Assembly (NCBI RefSeq): GCF_036826855.1
Contig: NZ_CP104578.1
Location: 3,410,001 to 3,474,000 of the forward strand
From: Streptomyces sp. SJL17-4
GTDB taxonomy: Bacteria; Actinomycetota; Actinomycetes; Streptomycetales; Streptomycetaceae
Reading direction: 5' to 3'
Length of the DNA: 64,000 nucleotides
The translations under genes were made by a program, and so were the position numbers. A model generated the notes under the pieces. That model had not been told where the DNA came from. It made no database searches and saw only the letters and a list, made by a program, of their open reading frames with translations. This document shows, piece by piece, positions 25,444 through 34,185 of this stretch. The number at the start of each line of letters is the position of its first letter. The stretch's first letter is position 1.

Positions 25444-26786
25444 GCACCCGCCGCACCACCCAGATCTTCTGCGCCTCCACCCTCTACGGCGCGGTGACGA
25501 TCGCCGCCGCCCTGGACAGCGGCAGCTTCGGCCCCGCCGACCGCCGGATCCTCCTCGTCACCAACAACGCGGCCGTGCCGGAGACCACCCCGCCCCTCGA
25601 CCAGGCCGAGGGCTTCGAGCGGCTGCGCGGCCGCTTCGACTCCGTCCTGTCGTGGAACGAGACGATCTCCCCGCTCCACCCGGGCGGCTGGACCCCCCGG
25701 GCGAGCGACCTGCCGCTCCTCCAGCGCCATCTGCGCAAGGTCTGGGACCTCGGCGACGACCGCGTCGAACTCGCCCTGGAATCGATCCAGGTCACGCCCG
25801 CGCTCGCCATCGCCCAGCTGCTGCCCGACGCGCCCATCACCGTGTACGCCGACGGCCTGATGAGCTACGGGCCGACCCGCAACAAGATCGACCCGCTGAT
25901 CGGCGGCCGCGTCGGCCGGCTCCTCCACCTGGACCTCGTCCCCGGTCTCGCCCCGCTGCTGCTCGCCGAGTTCCAGGCCGTACCGGAGGCCGTACCGACG
26001 GAGGCGTTCACCAAGTGCGTCGACGAGCTGGCCGGGCCCGCCGCCACGGCCGCCTCCGAGGACGGGCCCGTACTGCTCCTCGGCCAGTACCTCGCGGCGC
26101 TCAACCTGCTGACCGTCGCCGAGGAGGAGGGGCTGCACCTGCAGATGGTCCGGGGCGCGGTCGCCCGGGGCCACCGGCGGCTCGTCTTCAAGCCGCACCC
26201 GACGGCACCCGACACCTGGTCGAAGGCGCTGGTGCAGGAGGCGGCAGCGCTCGGCGCCGAACTGACCGTCGAGGACCGGCCGGTACTCGCCGAGGTGCTC
26301 TACCGCGAGCTGCGGCCCGCCCTCGTCGTCGGCTGCTTCTCCACGGCGCTGCTCACCGCGCGGACCTTCTACGGACTGCCGGTCGCCCGGGTCGGCACCC
26401 GGAACCTGCTGGAGCGGCTCACCCCCTTCCAGAACAGCAACCGCATCCCGCTCACCGTCGTGGACGCGGTCGTGCCACCCCTGGAGGACGGGGCGGAGGC
26501 CGGGGCGGGGGCCGGCGCGGAGGACGGCGGCGCGATCGGCACCGCCCAGCTGAACGACCTGGTCGCGGCGGTCGGCTTCGCGATGCAGCCGAAGATCCGG
26601 CCGGACCTGCGGGAGCCGGCGGTACGGCACCTGTCCGGGCCGTTCGCCGAGCGCACCCGGCACCACTTCACCCGCCGCCGCCTCACCGTCCTCGACCTGC
26701 CCGGCGGCATCCCGCTCCCCCGGCACCCCAGGGTCCGCCGCCTGGCGCGGCGCGCACTGCGGCTGCGCAAGGCGCTGAAGCGATAG
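25440..26786 (+). CDS. Polysialyltransferase family protein
   Basis: Protein of 448 residues resembling the bacterial alpha-2,8-polysialyltransferase family. It starts TQIFCASTLYGAVTIAAAL and shows VYADGLMSYG (D-G motif), LVFKPHPTAP (HP motif, about residue 258) and VVGCFSTALLTA (S/T motif, about residue 300). The GTG overlaps the stop of the family 2 glycosyltransferase. It is the best candidate for the enzyme that polymerises or attaches the CMP-activated nonulosonic acid. A convergent terminator follows. Confidence 0.75.
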   Translation: MSTRRTTQIFCASTLYGAVTIAAALDSGSFGPADRRILLVTNNAAVPETTPPLDQAEGFERLRGRFDSVLSWNETISPLHPGGWTPRASDLPLLQRHLRKVWDLGDDRVELALESIQVTPALAIAQLLPDAPITVYADGLMSYGPTRNKIDPLIGGRVGRLLHLDLVPGLAPLLLAEFQAVPEAVPTEAFTKCVDELAGPAATAASEDGPVLLLGQYLAALNLLTVAEEEGLHLQMVRGAVARGHRRLVFKPHPTAPDTWSKALVQEAAALGAELTVEDRPVLAEVLYRELRPALVVGCFSTALLTARTFYGLPVARVGTRNLLERLTPFQNSNRIPLTVVDAVVPPLEDGAEAGAGAGAEDGGAIGTAQLNDLVAAVGFAMQPKIRPDLREPAVRHLSGPFAERTRHHFTRRRLTVLDLPGGIPLPRHPRVRRLARRALRLRKALKR

Positions 26787-26808
26787 CGGTACGCCGCGCC
26801 ACGAACGG

Positions 26809-26842
26809 CGGGCCCGGGCCCCGTGCGGGGGACCCGGGCCCG
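26809..26842. terminator. Bidirectional terminator
   Basis: CGGGCCCGGG (26809-26818) pairs with CCCGGGCCCG (26833-26842). It lies between the convergent polysialyltransferase and MerR genes. Confidence 0.8.
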
Positions 26843-26857
26843 CAGGCGTGTCAGGTG

Positions 26858-27679
26858 TCAGGCGCGGACGATGGCCTCCTGGATCTCCGTCACCCACTGC
26901 GAGCGGTCCTCGGGGCATTCCAGGTACAGCTCGCGCGCGTAGTACCGCGTCTCGTACCCGTTGGCCTCGATCCAGCGGGCCAGCGTCTGCGCGGTCGGCA
27001 GGATGGTGTCCATCGAGCCCCGGTGGACGACGGTCGCCGCCTCCTCGATGCCGGGCAGCACGTGCACCTCGACGCCCTCCACGGCCGTCCCCTCCGGGAC
27101 GGTCATGCCGGCGTGCACGAGGACCGAGCCGTCGCCCCTGCCCGCGTCCTCGTAGTACGCGATCCCCGGGCCGAATCCGGTGAGCCCGGCGGCCTCCAGA
27201 CGGCCGCACAGCTCGTCGTACAGGGGCCCGATGACCGGGCCGATGTCGTGCGGGCCGAAGCTCGCGGCGACCGCGCTCAGCTCCGCGATCCGGACGGCGG
27301 GGATGTTCTTGACGACGACGTCCTGGGTGGACATGCGTCCCTCGCTCTCGATGGCTCGGAGCCGCGCGCCGACCTGGGCGAGCCGTGCCCGCGCCTCCGT
27401 CAGGGCCGCTTCCAGCTCGGCCTGACGGAGCCGCAGCATGCCCCGCAGCTCGTCCGCGTCGATCGTCTCGTCGAGGATCGCCCCCACCTGTTCGAGGGTG
27501 AAGCCGAGGTCCTTGAGCGCGATGACGCGGTTGAGCAGGGCGAGCTGGTCCGCCGTGTAGAAGCGGTAGCCCGAGTGCGGGTCGACCCGGGCCGGGCGCA
27601 ACAGCCCGATGGCGTCGTAGTGACGCAGCATCCGGACCGACACCCGCCCGTGCCGCGCGAAGTCTCCGATGGTGAACAT
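26858..27679 (-). CDS. MerR family regulator with GyrI-like effector domain
   Basis: Protein of 273 residues. The N-terminal winged HTH is FTIGDFARHGRVSVRMLRHYDAIGLLRPARVDPHSGYRFYTADQL, followed by a dimer helix and a C-terminal AraC/GyrI-type small-molecule domain (residues about 125-270). This is the BltR/BmrR-like arrangement for sensing lipophilic compounds. AGGAG lies before the ATG. A dyad at 27699-27715 in a long-spacer promoter fits autoregulation. The LysE exporter gene ends just upstream on the same strand. Confidence 0.9.
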   Translation of the reverse strand: MFTIGDFARHGRVSVRMLRHYDAIGLLRPARVDPHSGYRFYTADQLALLNRVIALKDLGFTLEQVGAILDETIDADELRGMLRLRQAELEAALTEARARLAQVGARLRAIESEGRMSTQDVVVKNIPAVRIAELSAVAASFGPHDIGPVIGPLYDELCGRLEAAGLTGFGPGIAYYEDAGRGDGSVLVHAGMTVPEGTAVEGVEVHVLPGIEEAATVVHRGSMDTILPTAQTLARWIEANGYETRYYARELYLECPEDRSQWVTEIQEAIVRA

Positions 27680-27689
27680 GACGACTCCT

Positions 27690-27720
27690 ACGACACGGCC
27701 TCACACGGTGTGAGGGTCAA
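27690..27720 (-). promoter_or_regulatory. MerR-type promoter with 17-bp operator
   Basis: On the minus strand TTGACC (27715-27720) is followed 19 nt later by a poor -10 (TGTCGT, 27690-27695). The perfect palindrome CCTCACAC-G-GTGTGAGG (27699-27715) fills the spacer. A 19-bp spacer with a central dyad is the hallmark of MerR-controlled promoters. The -35 overlaps the stop codon of the LysE gene. Confidence 0.65.
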
Positions 27721-28373
27721 GCTGCGCTGCTGAGGGAGAGTTTCGCGGCGAAGCCGAGGAAGAGGGCGCCGGCGGCGGAGGTGGCGCCCGCCGAGAGGCG
27801 TCGGCGGCGGCGGAACGCGGCGGCGAGGCGGGTGCCGCCGAATATCAGCATCGTGAGGTAGAGGAAGCTGCCGATCTCCAGGAGCGTGCCGAGGACCAGG
27901 AAGGAGAGGGCCGGGTAGGCGTACGCCGGGTCCACGAACTGCACGAAGAAGGAGATCAGGAAGAGGATCGCCTTCGGGTTGAACAGACTGATGACGAGCG
28001 CCCTGCGGTACGGGTTCTCCCCCGCGGCCGCCTGTGCCTGTTCGGTCTCCTCGGTCGGCGTCTCCCCGCGCGAGCGCCACATCTCCCGGGCCGAGCGCAG
28101 CATCCCGTACGCCATCCAGGCCAGATAGCCCGCGCCCGCGTACTTCACGATCATGAAGAGCAGGGGGGTGGTCTGGAGGAGGGAGGCCGCGCCGAGCGCG
28201 GCCAGCGTCATCAGGACGGCGTCGCCGGTGAAGACTCCGGCGGCGGCCTTGTACCCGGTCCGGGTGCCCTTGCGGGCGGCGACGGACAGCACGTACAGGG
28301 AGTTCGGCCCCGGCAGGAGAATGATGAGGACGAGGCCCACGAGATAGGTCGGAAGATCGGTGACACCCAGCAT
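27717..28373 (-). CDS. LysE/LeuE family amino-acid exporter
   Basis: Protein of 218 residues with about six membrane segments. LPTYLVGLVLIILLPGPNSLYVLSVAARKG is the typical N-terminus with the conserved PGP, and ALVISLFNPKAILFLISFF is the second family signature. It exports an amino acid or related compound. It lies upstream of, and in the same direction as, the MerR gene. Confidence 0.9.
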   Translation of the reverse strand: MLGVTDLPTYLVGLVLIILLPGPNSLYVLSVAARKGTRTGYKAAAGVFTGDAVLMTLAALGAASLLQTTPLLFMIVKYAGAGYLAWMAYGMLRSAREMWRSRGETPTEETEQAQAAAGENPYRRALVISLFNPKAILFLISFFVQFVDPAYAYPALSFLVLGTLLEIGSFLYLTMLIFGGTRLAAAFRRRRRLSAGATSAAGALFLGFAAKLSLSSAA

Positions 28374-28432
28374 GAAGCGGAGTGTCGCATGTCAGTACGA
28401 CGCTCCGCCTGCGTGTTTCGTATCGCGGAAGA

Positions 28433-30013
28433 TCAGAACGCGTCGGTGGGGACGTATGTGCCCCAGACCTCGCGCAGCGCGTCGCAGACCTCTCCGACGG
28501 TGGCGCGGGCCTTGAGGGCGTCCTTCATCGGGTAGAGGACGTTGTCGGTTCCCGCGGCCGCCTTCCTCAGCTCCGCGAGGGCCGCGTCCACCGCCGCCGC
28601 GTCGCGCCCGGCCCGCAGGGCGGCGAGCCGCTCGGCCTGCTGGGCCTCGATCGCCGGGTCGACGCGCAGCGGCTCGTACGGCTCCTCGACGTCGATCGTG
28701 TAGCGGTTGACGCCGACGACGACCCGTTCGCCGCTGTCGGTCTCCTGCGCGATCCGGTACGCCGAGCGCTCGATCTCGCCCTTCTGGAAGCCGCGCTCGA
28801 TGGCGCTGACCGCGCCGCCCATCTCCTCGACCCGGCCCATCAGCTCCAGGGCGGCCGCCTCGACGTCGTCGGTCATCCTCTCCACGACGTACGAGCCGGC
28901 GAACGGGTCCACGGTCGCGGTCACGTCCGTCTCGTACGCCAGGACCTGCTGGGTGCGCAGGGCCAGGCGGGCGGACGTGTCCGTCGGCAGGGCGATCGCC
29001 TCGTCGAAGGAGTTGGTGTGCAGCGACTGCGTCCCGCCGAGCACGGCGGCGAGCCCCTGGACGGCGACGCGGACGAGGTTGACCTCGGGCTGCTGGGCGG
29101 TCAGCTGCACCCCCGCGGTCTGGGTGTGGAAGCGGAGCATCAGCGACTTGGGGTTCTCCGCGCCGAACTCGTCCTTCATGACCCGGGCCCAGATCCTGCG
29201 GGCCGCCCGGAACTTCGCGACCTCCTCCAGGATCGTCGTACGGGCCACGAAGAAGAAGGAGAGCCGGGGTGCGAAGTCGTCGACGTCCATCCCCGCGGCG
29301 ACGGCGGTCCGCACGTACGCGATGCCGTCGGCCAGGGTGAACGCGATCTCCTGCGCGGGCGAGGCTCCCGCCTCCGCCATGTGGTACCCGGAGATCGAGA
29401 TGGTGTTCCACCTCGGGATCTCGGCCCGGCAGTACTTGAAGATGTCCGCGATCAGCCGGAGGGAGGGCTTGGGCGGAAAGATGTAGGTGCCGCGGGCGAT
29501 GTACTCCTTCAGCACGTCGTTCTGGATCGTGCCGGTCAGCCGGTCCGCCGGGACCCCCTGCTCCTCGCCGACCAGCTGGTACATCAGTAGGAGGAGGGCG
29601 GCGGGGGCGTTGATCGTCATCGACGTGGAGACCTTGTCCAGCGGGATGCCGTCGAACAGGATCCGCATGTCCTCGACCGAGTCGATCGCCACCCCCACCT
29701 TGCCGACCTCGCCCGAGGCGATCGGCGCGTCCGAGTCGTGGCCCATCTGTGTCGGCAGGTCGAAGGCGACGGAGAGGCCCATGGTGCCGTTGGCGATCAG
29801 CTGCTTGTACCGGGCGTTGGACTCCACCGCGGTGCCGAAGCCCGCGTACTGGCGCATCGTCCACGGCCGGCCGGTGTACATCGACGGGTACACCCCGCGC
29901 GTGAAGGGGTACGCGCCCGGCTCGCCCAGCTTCTCCACCGGATCCCAGCCCTCCAGCGCCTCCGGTCCGTAGACCGGCTCGATGGGCAGTCCCGACTCCG
30001 ACTCGCGCGCCAT
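28433..30013 (-). CDS. Methylmalonyl-CoA mutase family catalytic subunit
   Basis: Protein of 526 residues holding only the TIM-barrel CoA domain; the cobalamin-binding domain is missing and must come from a separate protein. Sequence landmarks include [65 protein letters not shown] and [12 protein letters not shown]. The Tyr in QYAGF and the Arg in IARGTY match the residues that select methylmalonyl-CoA rather than isobutyryl-CoA. GGGAGG lies 8 nt before the ATG. No partner subunit or G-protein chaperone is in the window. Confidence 0.9.
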   Translation of the reverse strand: MARESESGLPIEPVYGPEALEGWDPVEKLGEPGAYPFTRGVYPSMYTGRPWTMRQYAGFGTAVESNARYKQLIANGTMGLSVAFDLPTQMGHDSDAPIASGEVGKVGVAIDSVEDMRILFDGIPLDKVSTSMTINAPAALLLLMYQLVGEEQGVPADRLTGTIQNDVLKEYIARGTYIFPPKPSLRLIADIFKYCRAEIPRWNTISISGYHMAEAGASPAQEIAFTLADGIAYVRTAVAAGMDVDDFAPRLSFFFVARTTILEEVAKFRAARRIWARVMKDEFGAENPKSLMLRFHTQTAGVQLTAQQPEVNLVRVAVQGLAAVLGGTQSLHTNSFDEAIALPTDTSARLALRTQQVLAYETDVTATVDPFAGSYVVERMTDDVEAAALELMGRVEEMGGAVSAIERGFQKGEIERSAYRIAQETDSGERVVVGVNRYTIDVEEPYEPLRVDPAIEAQQAERLAALRAGRDAAAVDAALAELRKAAAGTDNVLYPMKDALKARATVGEVCDALREVWGTYVPTDAF

Positions 30014-30136
30014 TGGCTGTGCCTCCCGATGCGATGGGCCCTTCCCCACAGCATGCGCGGATCGTGACCTGGGCGCGCAACCACACACGCGCGGGAAGCA
30101 TCCCTAGGTACAGACGAATCATCCCGGGGGGCAACA

Positions 30137-31027
30137 ATGAAGCGGTCTTCTTCCGTCATACGCAGAGCGGTCCTGGCAGCGGCCTCGGTGGCCCTCGCCG
30201 CGGGCTGTACGGCCCAGGCGGCCGGCTCCGGAGGCGGCTCCGGGAGCCCGACGAACGCGCCGACGACCGCGGCCCCCGTACCGACCGACGCCCCCACCGA
30301 GGACGGCAAGCCCCCGTCCCCCTCGGCGAGCACCGCGACGCCCACCGACGCGCCCACGGAGACGCCGTCCGGAACCCCTTCCGAGACGCCGGGGCCCAAG
30401 GCCCTGATGGGCGACGGGGACGAGAGCGAGCAGGTCCGTGAGCTCCAGGCACGGCTGCGGCAGCTCGGGTACTTCGACCGGGCGCCCACCGGCTTCTACG
30501 GGACGATGACGGCCGGATCGGTCAAGGCCTTCCAGAAGAAGCAGGGTCTGCCGCGGACGGGTTCGGTCGACGAGACGACCTGGCAGCGGCTGCTCGGCGC
30601 GAGCCGGAAGCCGACCGCGGACGAGCTGAAGCCGTCGACGACCAACGAGCTGGACACCCCCGACGCGCGGTGCATGACGGGCCGGGTGCTGTGCATCAGC
30701 AAGGAGAGCCGGACCCTCGCCTGGATGATCGACGGCAAGGTCGTCTCGTCGATGGACGTCCGCTTCGGCTCGGAGAACACCCCGACCCGCGAGGGCACGT
30801 TCACCGTCGAGCGCAAGGTCCGGCAGGACTGGTCGCGGCTGTACCACACGCCGATGCCGCTCTCGATGTACTTCAGCCGCGGCCAGGCGGTGCACTACTC
30901 GTCGGACTTCGCGGCCCGCGGCTACAACGGGGCCTCGCACGGCTGCGTCAACGTCCGGGACCGGGCCAAGCTCACGACCCTCTTCGACCAGGTGAAGGTC
31001 GGCGACAAGGTCGTCGTCCACTGGTGA
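30137..31027 (+). CDS. L,D-transpeptidase lipoprotein
   Basis: Protein of 296 residues. A lipoprotein signal ends at ALAAGC (residue 24); a Pro/Thr linker spans about residues 30-85, then a peptidoglycan-binding domain (VRELQARLRQLGYFDRAPTGFYGTMTAGSVKAFQKKQGL) and a YkuD domain. The active-site motif HYSSDFAARGYNGASHGCVNVR is complete. It should form 3-3 peptidoglycan crosslinks at the outer membrane face. Ribosome site GGGGGG before the ATG. It is divergent from the mutase gene. Confidence 0.92.
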   Translation: MKRSSSVIRRAVLAAASVALAAGCTAQAAGSGGGSGSPTNAPTTAAPVPTDAPTEDGKPPSPSASTATPTDAPTETPSGTPSETPGPKALMGDGDESEQVRELQARLRQLGYFDRAPTGFYGTMTAGSVKAFQKKQGLPRTGSVDETTWQRLLGASRKPTADELKPSTTNELDTPDARCMTGRVLCISKESRTLAWMIDGKVVSSMDVRFGSENTPTREGTFTVERKVRQDWSRLYHTPMPLSMYFSRGQAVHYSSDFAARGYNGASHGCVNVRDRAKLTTLFDQVKVGDKVVVHW

Positions 31028-31047
31028 TCCAGGAGGGGAAGAGAGAG

Positions 31048-31086
31048 GGCGCGGGTGGGACCGGGGGAACGTGTCCCACCCGCGCC
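31048..31086. terminator. Terminator after the second transpeptidase gene
   Basis: GGCGCGGGTGGGAC (31048-31061) pairs perfectly with GTCCCACCCGCGCC (31073-31086). It separates convergent genes. Confidence 0.8.
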
Positions 31087-31183
31087 ATGTGCGCGGAGCC
31101 GTAGGTACGGGGGGAACCCCGGCTCACTGCGCGGCCGATGACCAGTCGGCACATTCAGTACTGCGCCGACGGGTCCAGAAGTG

Positions 31184-32347
31184 TTACACCGGGAGCGGAA
31201 CGCGTGCGTCGACGCCGATTCCGAGGGGCAGTACGGCGGTGAGTCCGGCGACATCGGGGGCCGAGGACCGGACCGTGTCGCGGCGGTCCACCGCGCTGTC
31301 GCCGCCCCCGCCGTCGCGGCCGCCGTTGCGCCCGTCGTCGTTCCCGTCGCCCTTGGGGTCCGTGTCCGAGTCGTCGTTCGAGCCGTCGTTCGCGCCGTCC
31401 TTGCCGCCGCCGTCCTCGGGCGCGGCCGTGCCGCCGCCGAGGATCCGGTCGCAGTAGCGGCGCAGGGTCTCGCCGTCGCGCAGGGCGCTCGTGAGCCCCT
31501 TGCGACCGGCGGCGTCGAGCTTCCCCGAGCGGAAGTCCCGGCAGGCCTTGAGGGCCTTCTCGCGTGACGCGGTGCCGCTCGCGTCACCGCCTGTGCCGCC
31601 GCTCGTGCCGGCGCTCGTGCCGCTGTCCGTACCGCCGTCCGTGCCGCCGTCCGTGCCGCCGGACTCCTGGCCCGGTCCGGCCGGGTCCGTGCCGGTGCCC
31701 GAGGTGCTCCCGTCCGGCCGCGGGGTGCCCGTCCCCCAGGTGTCGGTGCCGTGCCCGTCGGGGGTTCCGGTGGACGGCGGGGTGGTGCCGGTGCCGGCCG
31801 AGGGGGACGCGCCGGGCGTGCGGTCACCGCCGTCGCCCGGTTCCGTCGAGGGCGCCTCGGGGTCCTTGCGTATGCCGGGGTCCTCCGAGACGAGCGGGTC
31901 GGCGTTCTCGCCCGCCGTGACGGAGCTGGCGGGCGCGGGACCCACCATGGGCAGCACACCCGTTCCCGCGGCGACGGCGACCCCTCCTACGGTGACGGCG
32001 GCGACCGCGGCGGCGAGTCCGTACCGGACGGAGCGTCCCCAGCGGGGGCGCCGGGCGGGCACGGGGGCGAGGCGCACCCGGCCGAGTTCGGCGTGTTCGG
32101 TGCGGCCGGCGGCGACCGCGGCGGCGCGCGCGGCGTGGGCCTCGCGGAAGGCGGCGAGCGCGGCGGCCTCGCCCGGGAGTTCGGTGCGCGCGGCGGGCGG
32201 GACGACCGGGGTACGGGCCGCGTCGAGGGCTCCGGCCAGGCGCTCGGCCCGGGAACGCGCATGGTCGTCGAGGGCGTCGACCGGCTCGCCGCGGAGCAGC
32301 CGCTCCGCGGCCTCCTGGTCGAGCCACTGGTACCGCTCGTCGGCCAT
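31184..32347 (-). CDS. Membrane protein partner of an ECF sigma factor (anti-sigma candidate)
   Basis: Protein of 387 residues. The first 100 residues are cytoplasmic (RYQWLDQEAAERLLRGEPVDALDDHARSRAERLAGALDAART), one membrane segment follows (YGLAAAVAAVTVGGVAVAAG, about residue 110), then a long Gly/Ser/Thr/Asp-rich exported region with TDGGTDGGTDSGT repeats and a short folded part (KALKACRDFRSGKLDAAGRKGL). The ATG overlaps the sigma stop (TGATG). Genetic position suggests control of the sigma factor, but no zinc-binding HXXXCXXC motif is present. Confidence 0.65.
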   Translation of the reverse strand: MADERYQWLDQEAAERLLRGEPVDALDDHARSRAERLAGALDAARTPVVPPAARTELPGEAAALAAFREAHAARAAAVAAGRTEHAELGRVRLAPVPARRPRWGRSVRYGLAAAVAAVTVGGVAVAAGTGVLPMVGPAPASSVTAGENADPLVSEDPGIRKDPEAPSTEPGDGGDRTPGASPSAGTGTTPPSTGTPDGHGTDTWGTGTPRPDGSTSGTGTDPAGPGQESGGTDGGTDGGTDSGTSAGTSGGTGGDASGTASREKALKACRDFRSGKLDAAGRKGLTSALRDGETLRRYCDRILGGGTAAPEDGGGKDGANDGSNDDSDTDPKGDGNDDGRNGGRDGGGGDSAVDRRDTVRSSAPDVAGLTAVLPLGIGVDARVPLPV

Positions 32348-33105
32348 CACATGTCCTTCTGCGTACGCGGACGCGATTGCGTCACACCGCCGGGGGCCAC
32401 CGGCCCCGGCACGCGCCCGCGTTGCGGAGGCACACCGTCCAGCGGGACGACGGCCTCACCTGCGCCGTCGGCCCCGGCCGTCTCGCCGTCGACCCCGAGG
32501 AGTTCGGCAAGCTTCTTGAGGCCGCGGTGGGCCGCGGTGCGGACGGCTCCGGGGCGTTTCCCCAGGGTGTCGGCGGCGGTCTTGGCGTCGAGGCCGACGA
32601 CGACGCGCAGGACGACCGCCTCGGCCTGGTCCTGCGGGAGCTGGGCGATCAACTGCATGGTGTGGCCGGTGGCCAGCGCCTCCAGGGCTTCGCCCGCGGT
32701 GTCGGACGCGGCGGGCTTGTCGGTGAGTTCGGTCTCGTCGGCGCCGACTGCGGGGCGCCTGCCGCGCATGCGGATGTGGTCGAGGGCGCGGTTGCGGGCG
32801 ATCCGGGCCGCCCAGCCGCGGAAGCGGTCCGCGTCGCCGTCGAAACGGTCGAGGTCGCGGGCTATCTGGAGCCAGGCCTCCGAGGCGACGTCCTCCGCCT
32901 CGGTGTCGCCGACCAGTGTGCGTATGTAACCGAGCAACCGTGGATGCACGGCGCGATACACAGTACGGAACGCGTTCTCGTCCCCGTCCTGCGCAGCGAG
33001 CACCGCGGCCGTCAGCTCCGCGTCGTCCCCCAGCACTCCCCAAACCCTGTTCGTCGGTCGCGTCGGTCGCGTCGTCGCTTCATCGCGGCCGGTCACCACC
33101 GCCAC
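32347..33105 (-). CDS. ECF RNA polymerase sigma factor
   Basis: Protein of 252 residues. Region 2 is FRTVYRAVHPRLLGYIRTLVGDTEAEDVASEAWLQIARDLDRFDGDADRFRGWAARIARNRALDHIR, and region 4 is LPQDQAEAVVLRVVVGLDAKTAADTLGKRPGAVRTAAHRGLKKLAELL. Extra tails at both ends are low complexity. The GTG start has GAGG close upstream. It is coupled to a membrane protein gene and probably regulated by it. Confidence 0.88.
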   Translation of the reverse strand: MAVVTGRDEATTRPTRPTNRVWGVLGDDAELTAAVLAAQDGDENAFRTVYRAVHPRLLGYIRTLVGDTEAEDVASEAWLQIARDLDRFDGDADRFRGWAARIARNRALDHIRMRGRRPAVGADETELTDKPAASDTAGEALEALATGHTMQLIAQLPQDQAEAVVLRVVVGLDAKTAADTLGKRPGAVRTAAHRGLKKLAELLGVDGETAGADGAGEAVVPLDGVPPQRGRVPGPVAPGGVTQSRPRTQKDM

Positions 33106-33383
33106 GCCGCCTCGCGCATCTGCACGCTACGTCGTGTCGCGGTTCCGCGTCCACGCGGTCCGGGGTCTTTGTGCAACTTGCAACCTTCGGGCGGCGGTGA
33201 GCGGGATGCCTCCGGCGCGCCCGCGGTGTGACACAAAGCGCGCTCCCGGCGCTGAATGGAGTACGGAGCCGTGCTGCGGCTCCGTGGACGACGGCCGGGG
33301 TCTCTCCTGTGGGGGGTGGCGACCCCGGCCGTCTCCCTTTTTCCCTCCCCTTTCCCCTCTCCGTCCCCCACCCTCACCCCAGG
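33106..33383. other. Intergenic stretch before the HTH-ClpN gene
   Basis: No gene is supported in this region. It is GC-rich with pyrimidine runs (33340-33380) and holds the promoter side of the sigma-factor gene at its left end. Confidence 0.5.
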
Positions 33384-33427
33384 TGTCAACCGACAGTTGA
33401 CAGTGAAGAGGCGTCAACCTACGGTTG
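33384..33427 (+). promoter_or_regulatory. Leaderless promoter with two operator dyads
   Basis: TTGACA (33397-33402), 17 nt, TACGGT (33420-33425), then 6 nt to ATG 33432. TGTCAAC-N5-GTTGACA (33384-33402) covers the -35, and CAACC-N3-GGTTG (33415-33427) covers the -10. Both dyads share the CAAC/GTTG core. Confidence 0.8.
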
Positions 33428-33431
33428 CCTC

Positions 33432-34181
33432 ATGACGAATCCAGTCGGCCCGAACATCCCTGTCCGTCTCGACGAACTCATCGACGCGATCAAGAAGGTC
33501 CACACGGACGCCCTGGAACAGCTCTCCGATGCCGTCATGGCGGCGGACCACCTCGGCGATGTCGCCGACCACCTCATCGGCCACTTCGTGGACCAGGCCC
33601 GGCGCTCCGGCGCCTCCTGGACCGACATCGGCCGCAGCATGGGCGTCACCCGCCAGGCGGCCCAGAAGCGGTTCGTGCCCAAGGACCCGGACGCGGAGAA
33701 GATGGTCCCGAGCGCCGGGTTCAACCGCTTCACCCCCCGCGCCCGGAACGTGGTGATGGCCTCCCAGAACGAGGCCACGGCCGTCGGCAACGGCGAGATC
33801 ACCACCGGCCACCTGGTACTCGGCCTGCTCGCCGAGCCCGAGGGGCTCGCGGCGTTCTGGATCCAGACGAAGGGCGTGACCCTCGACCAGGTCCGCGAGG
33901 CCGCCGCCGCGACCCTGCCGCCGGCCGTCGACGATCCGCCCACCCTCGTCCCGTACGACGCGGCGGCGAAGAAGATCCTGGAGCTGACGTTCCGCGAGGC
34001 GCTGCGCCTCGGGCACAACTACGTCGGCACCGAGCACATCCTGCTCGCGCTCCTGGAGTACGAGGACGGTACGGGTGTCCTGACCGGCCTCGGCCTCGAC
34101 AAGGCGACGGCGGAGCGGGAGATCTCCGAGACGATCGCCTCGGTGGCGATCCCGGCCCCCGCCCCGGAGGAACAGGCCTGA
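33432..34181 (+). CDS. HTH and Clp N-terminal domain protein
   Basis: Protein of 249 residues. The first 80 residues include RRSGASWTDIGRSMGVTRQAAQKRF, a helix-turn-helix. The rest has two repeats of the Clp N-domain: FTPRARNVVMASQNEATAVGNGEITTGHLVLGLL and AAKKILELTFREALRLGHNYVGTEHILLALLE. No AAA domain follows, so it is not a Clp ATPase; it may sense or bind Clp substrates, or act as an autoregulator on the dyads in its own promoter. That role is an inference. Confidence 0.85.
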   Translation: MTNPVGPNIPVRLDELIDAIKKVHTDALEQLSDAVMAADHLGDVADHLIGHFVDQARRSGASWTDIGRSMGVTRQAAQKRFVPKDPDAEKMVPSAGFNRFTPRARNVVMASQNEATAVGNGEITTGHLVLGLLAEPEGLAAFWIQTKGVTLDQVREAAAATLPPAVDDPPTLVPYDAAAKKILELTFREALRLGHNYVGTEHILLALLEYEDGTGVLTGLGLDKATAEREISETIASVAIPAPAPEEQA

Positions 34182-34185
34182 GGCC

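Noticed and set aside
19540..26786. Secondary-metabolite cluster
   Set aside because: The genes are for nonulosonic acid and wall polymer synthesis; no polyketide, peptide synthetase or terpene enzymes are present.
25176..27704. 842-residue minus-strand frame across the glycosyltransferase genes
   Set aside because: Low-complexity sequence opposite three well-supported genes, no family features.
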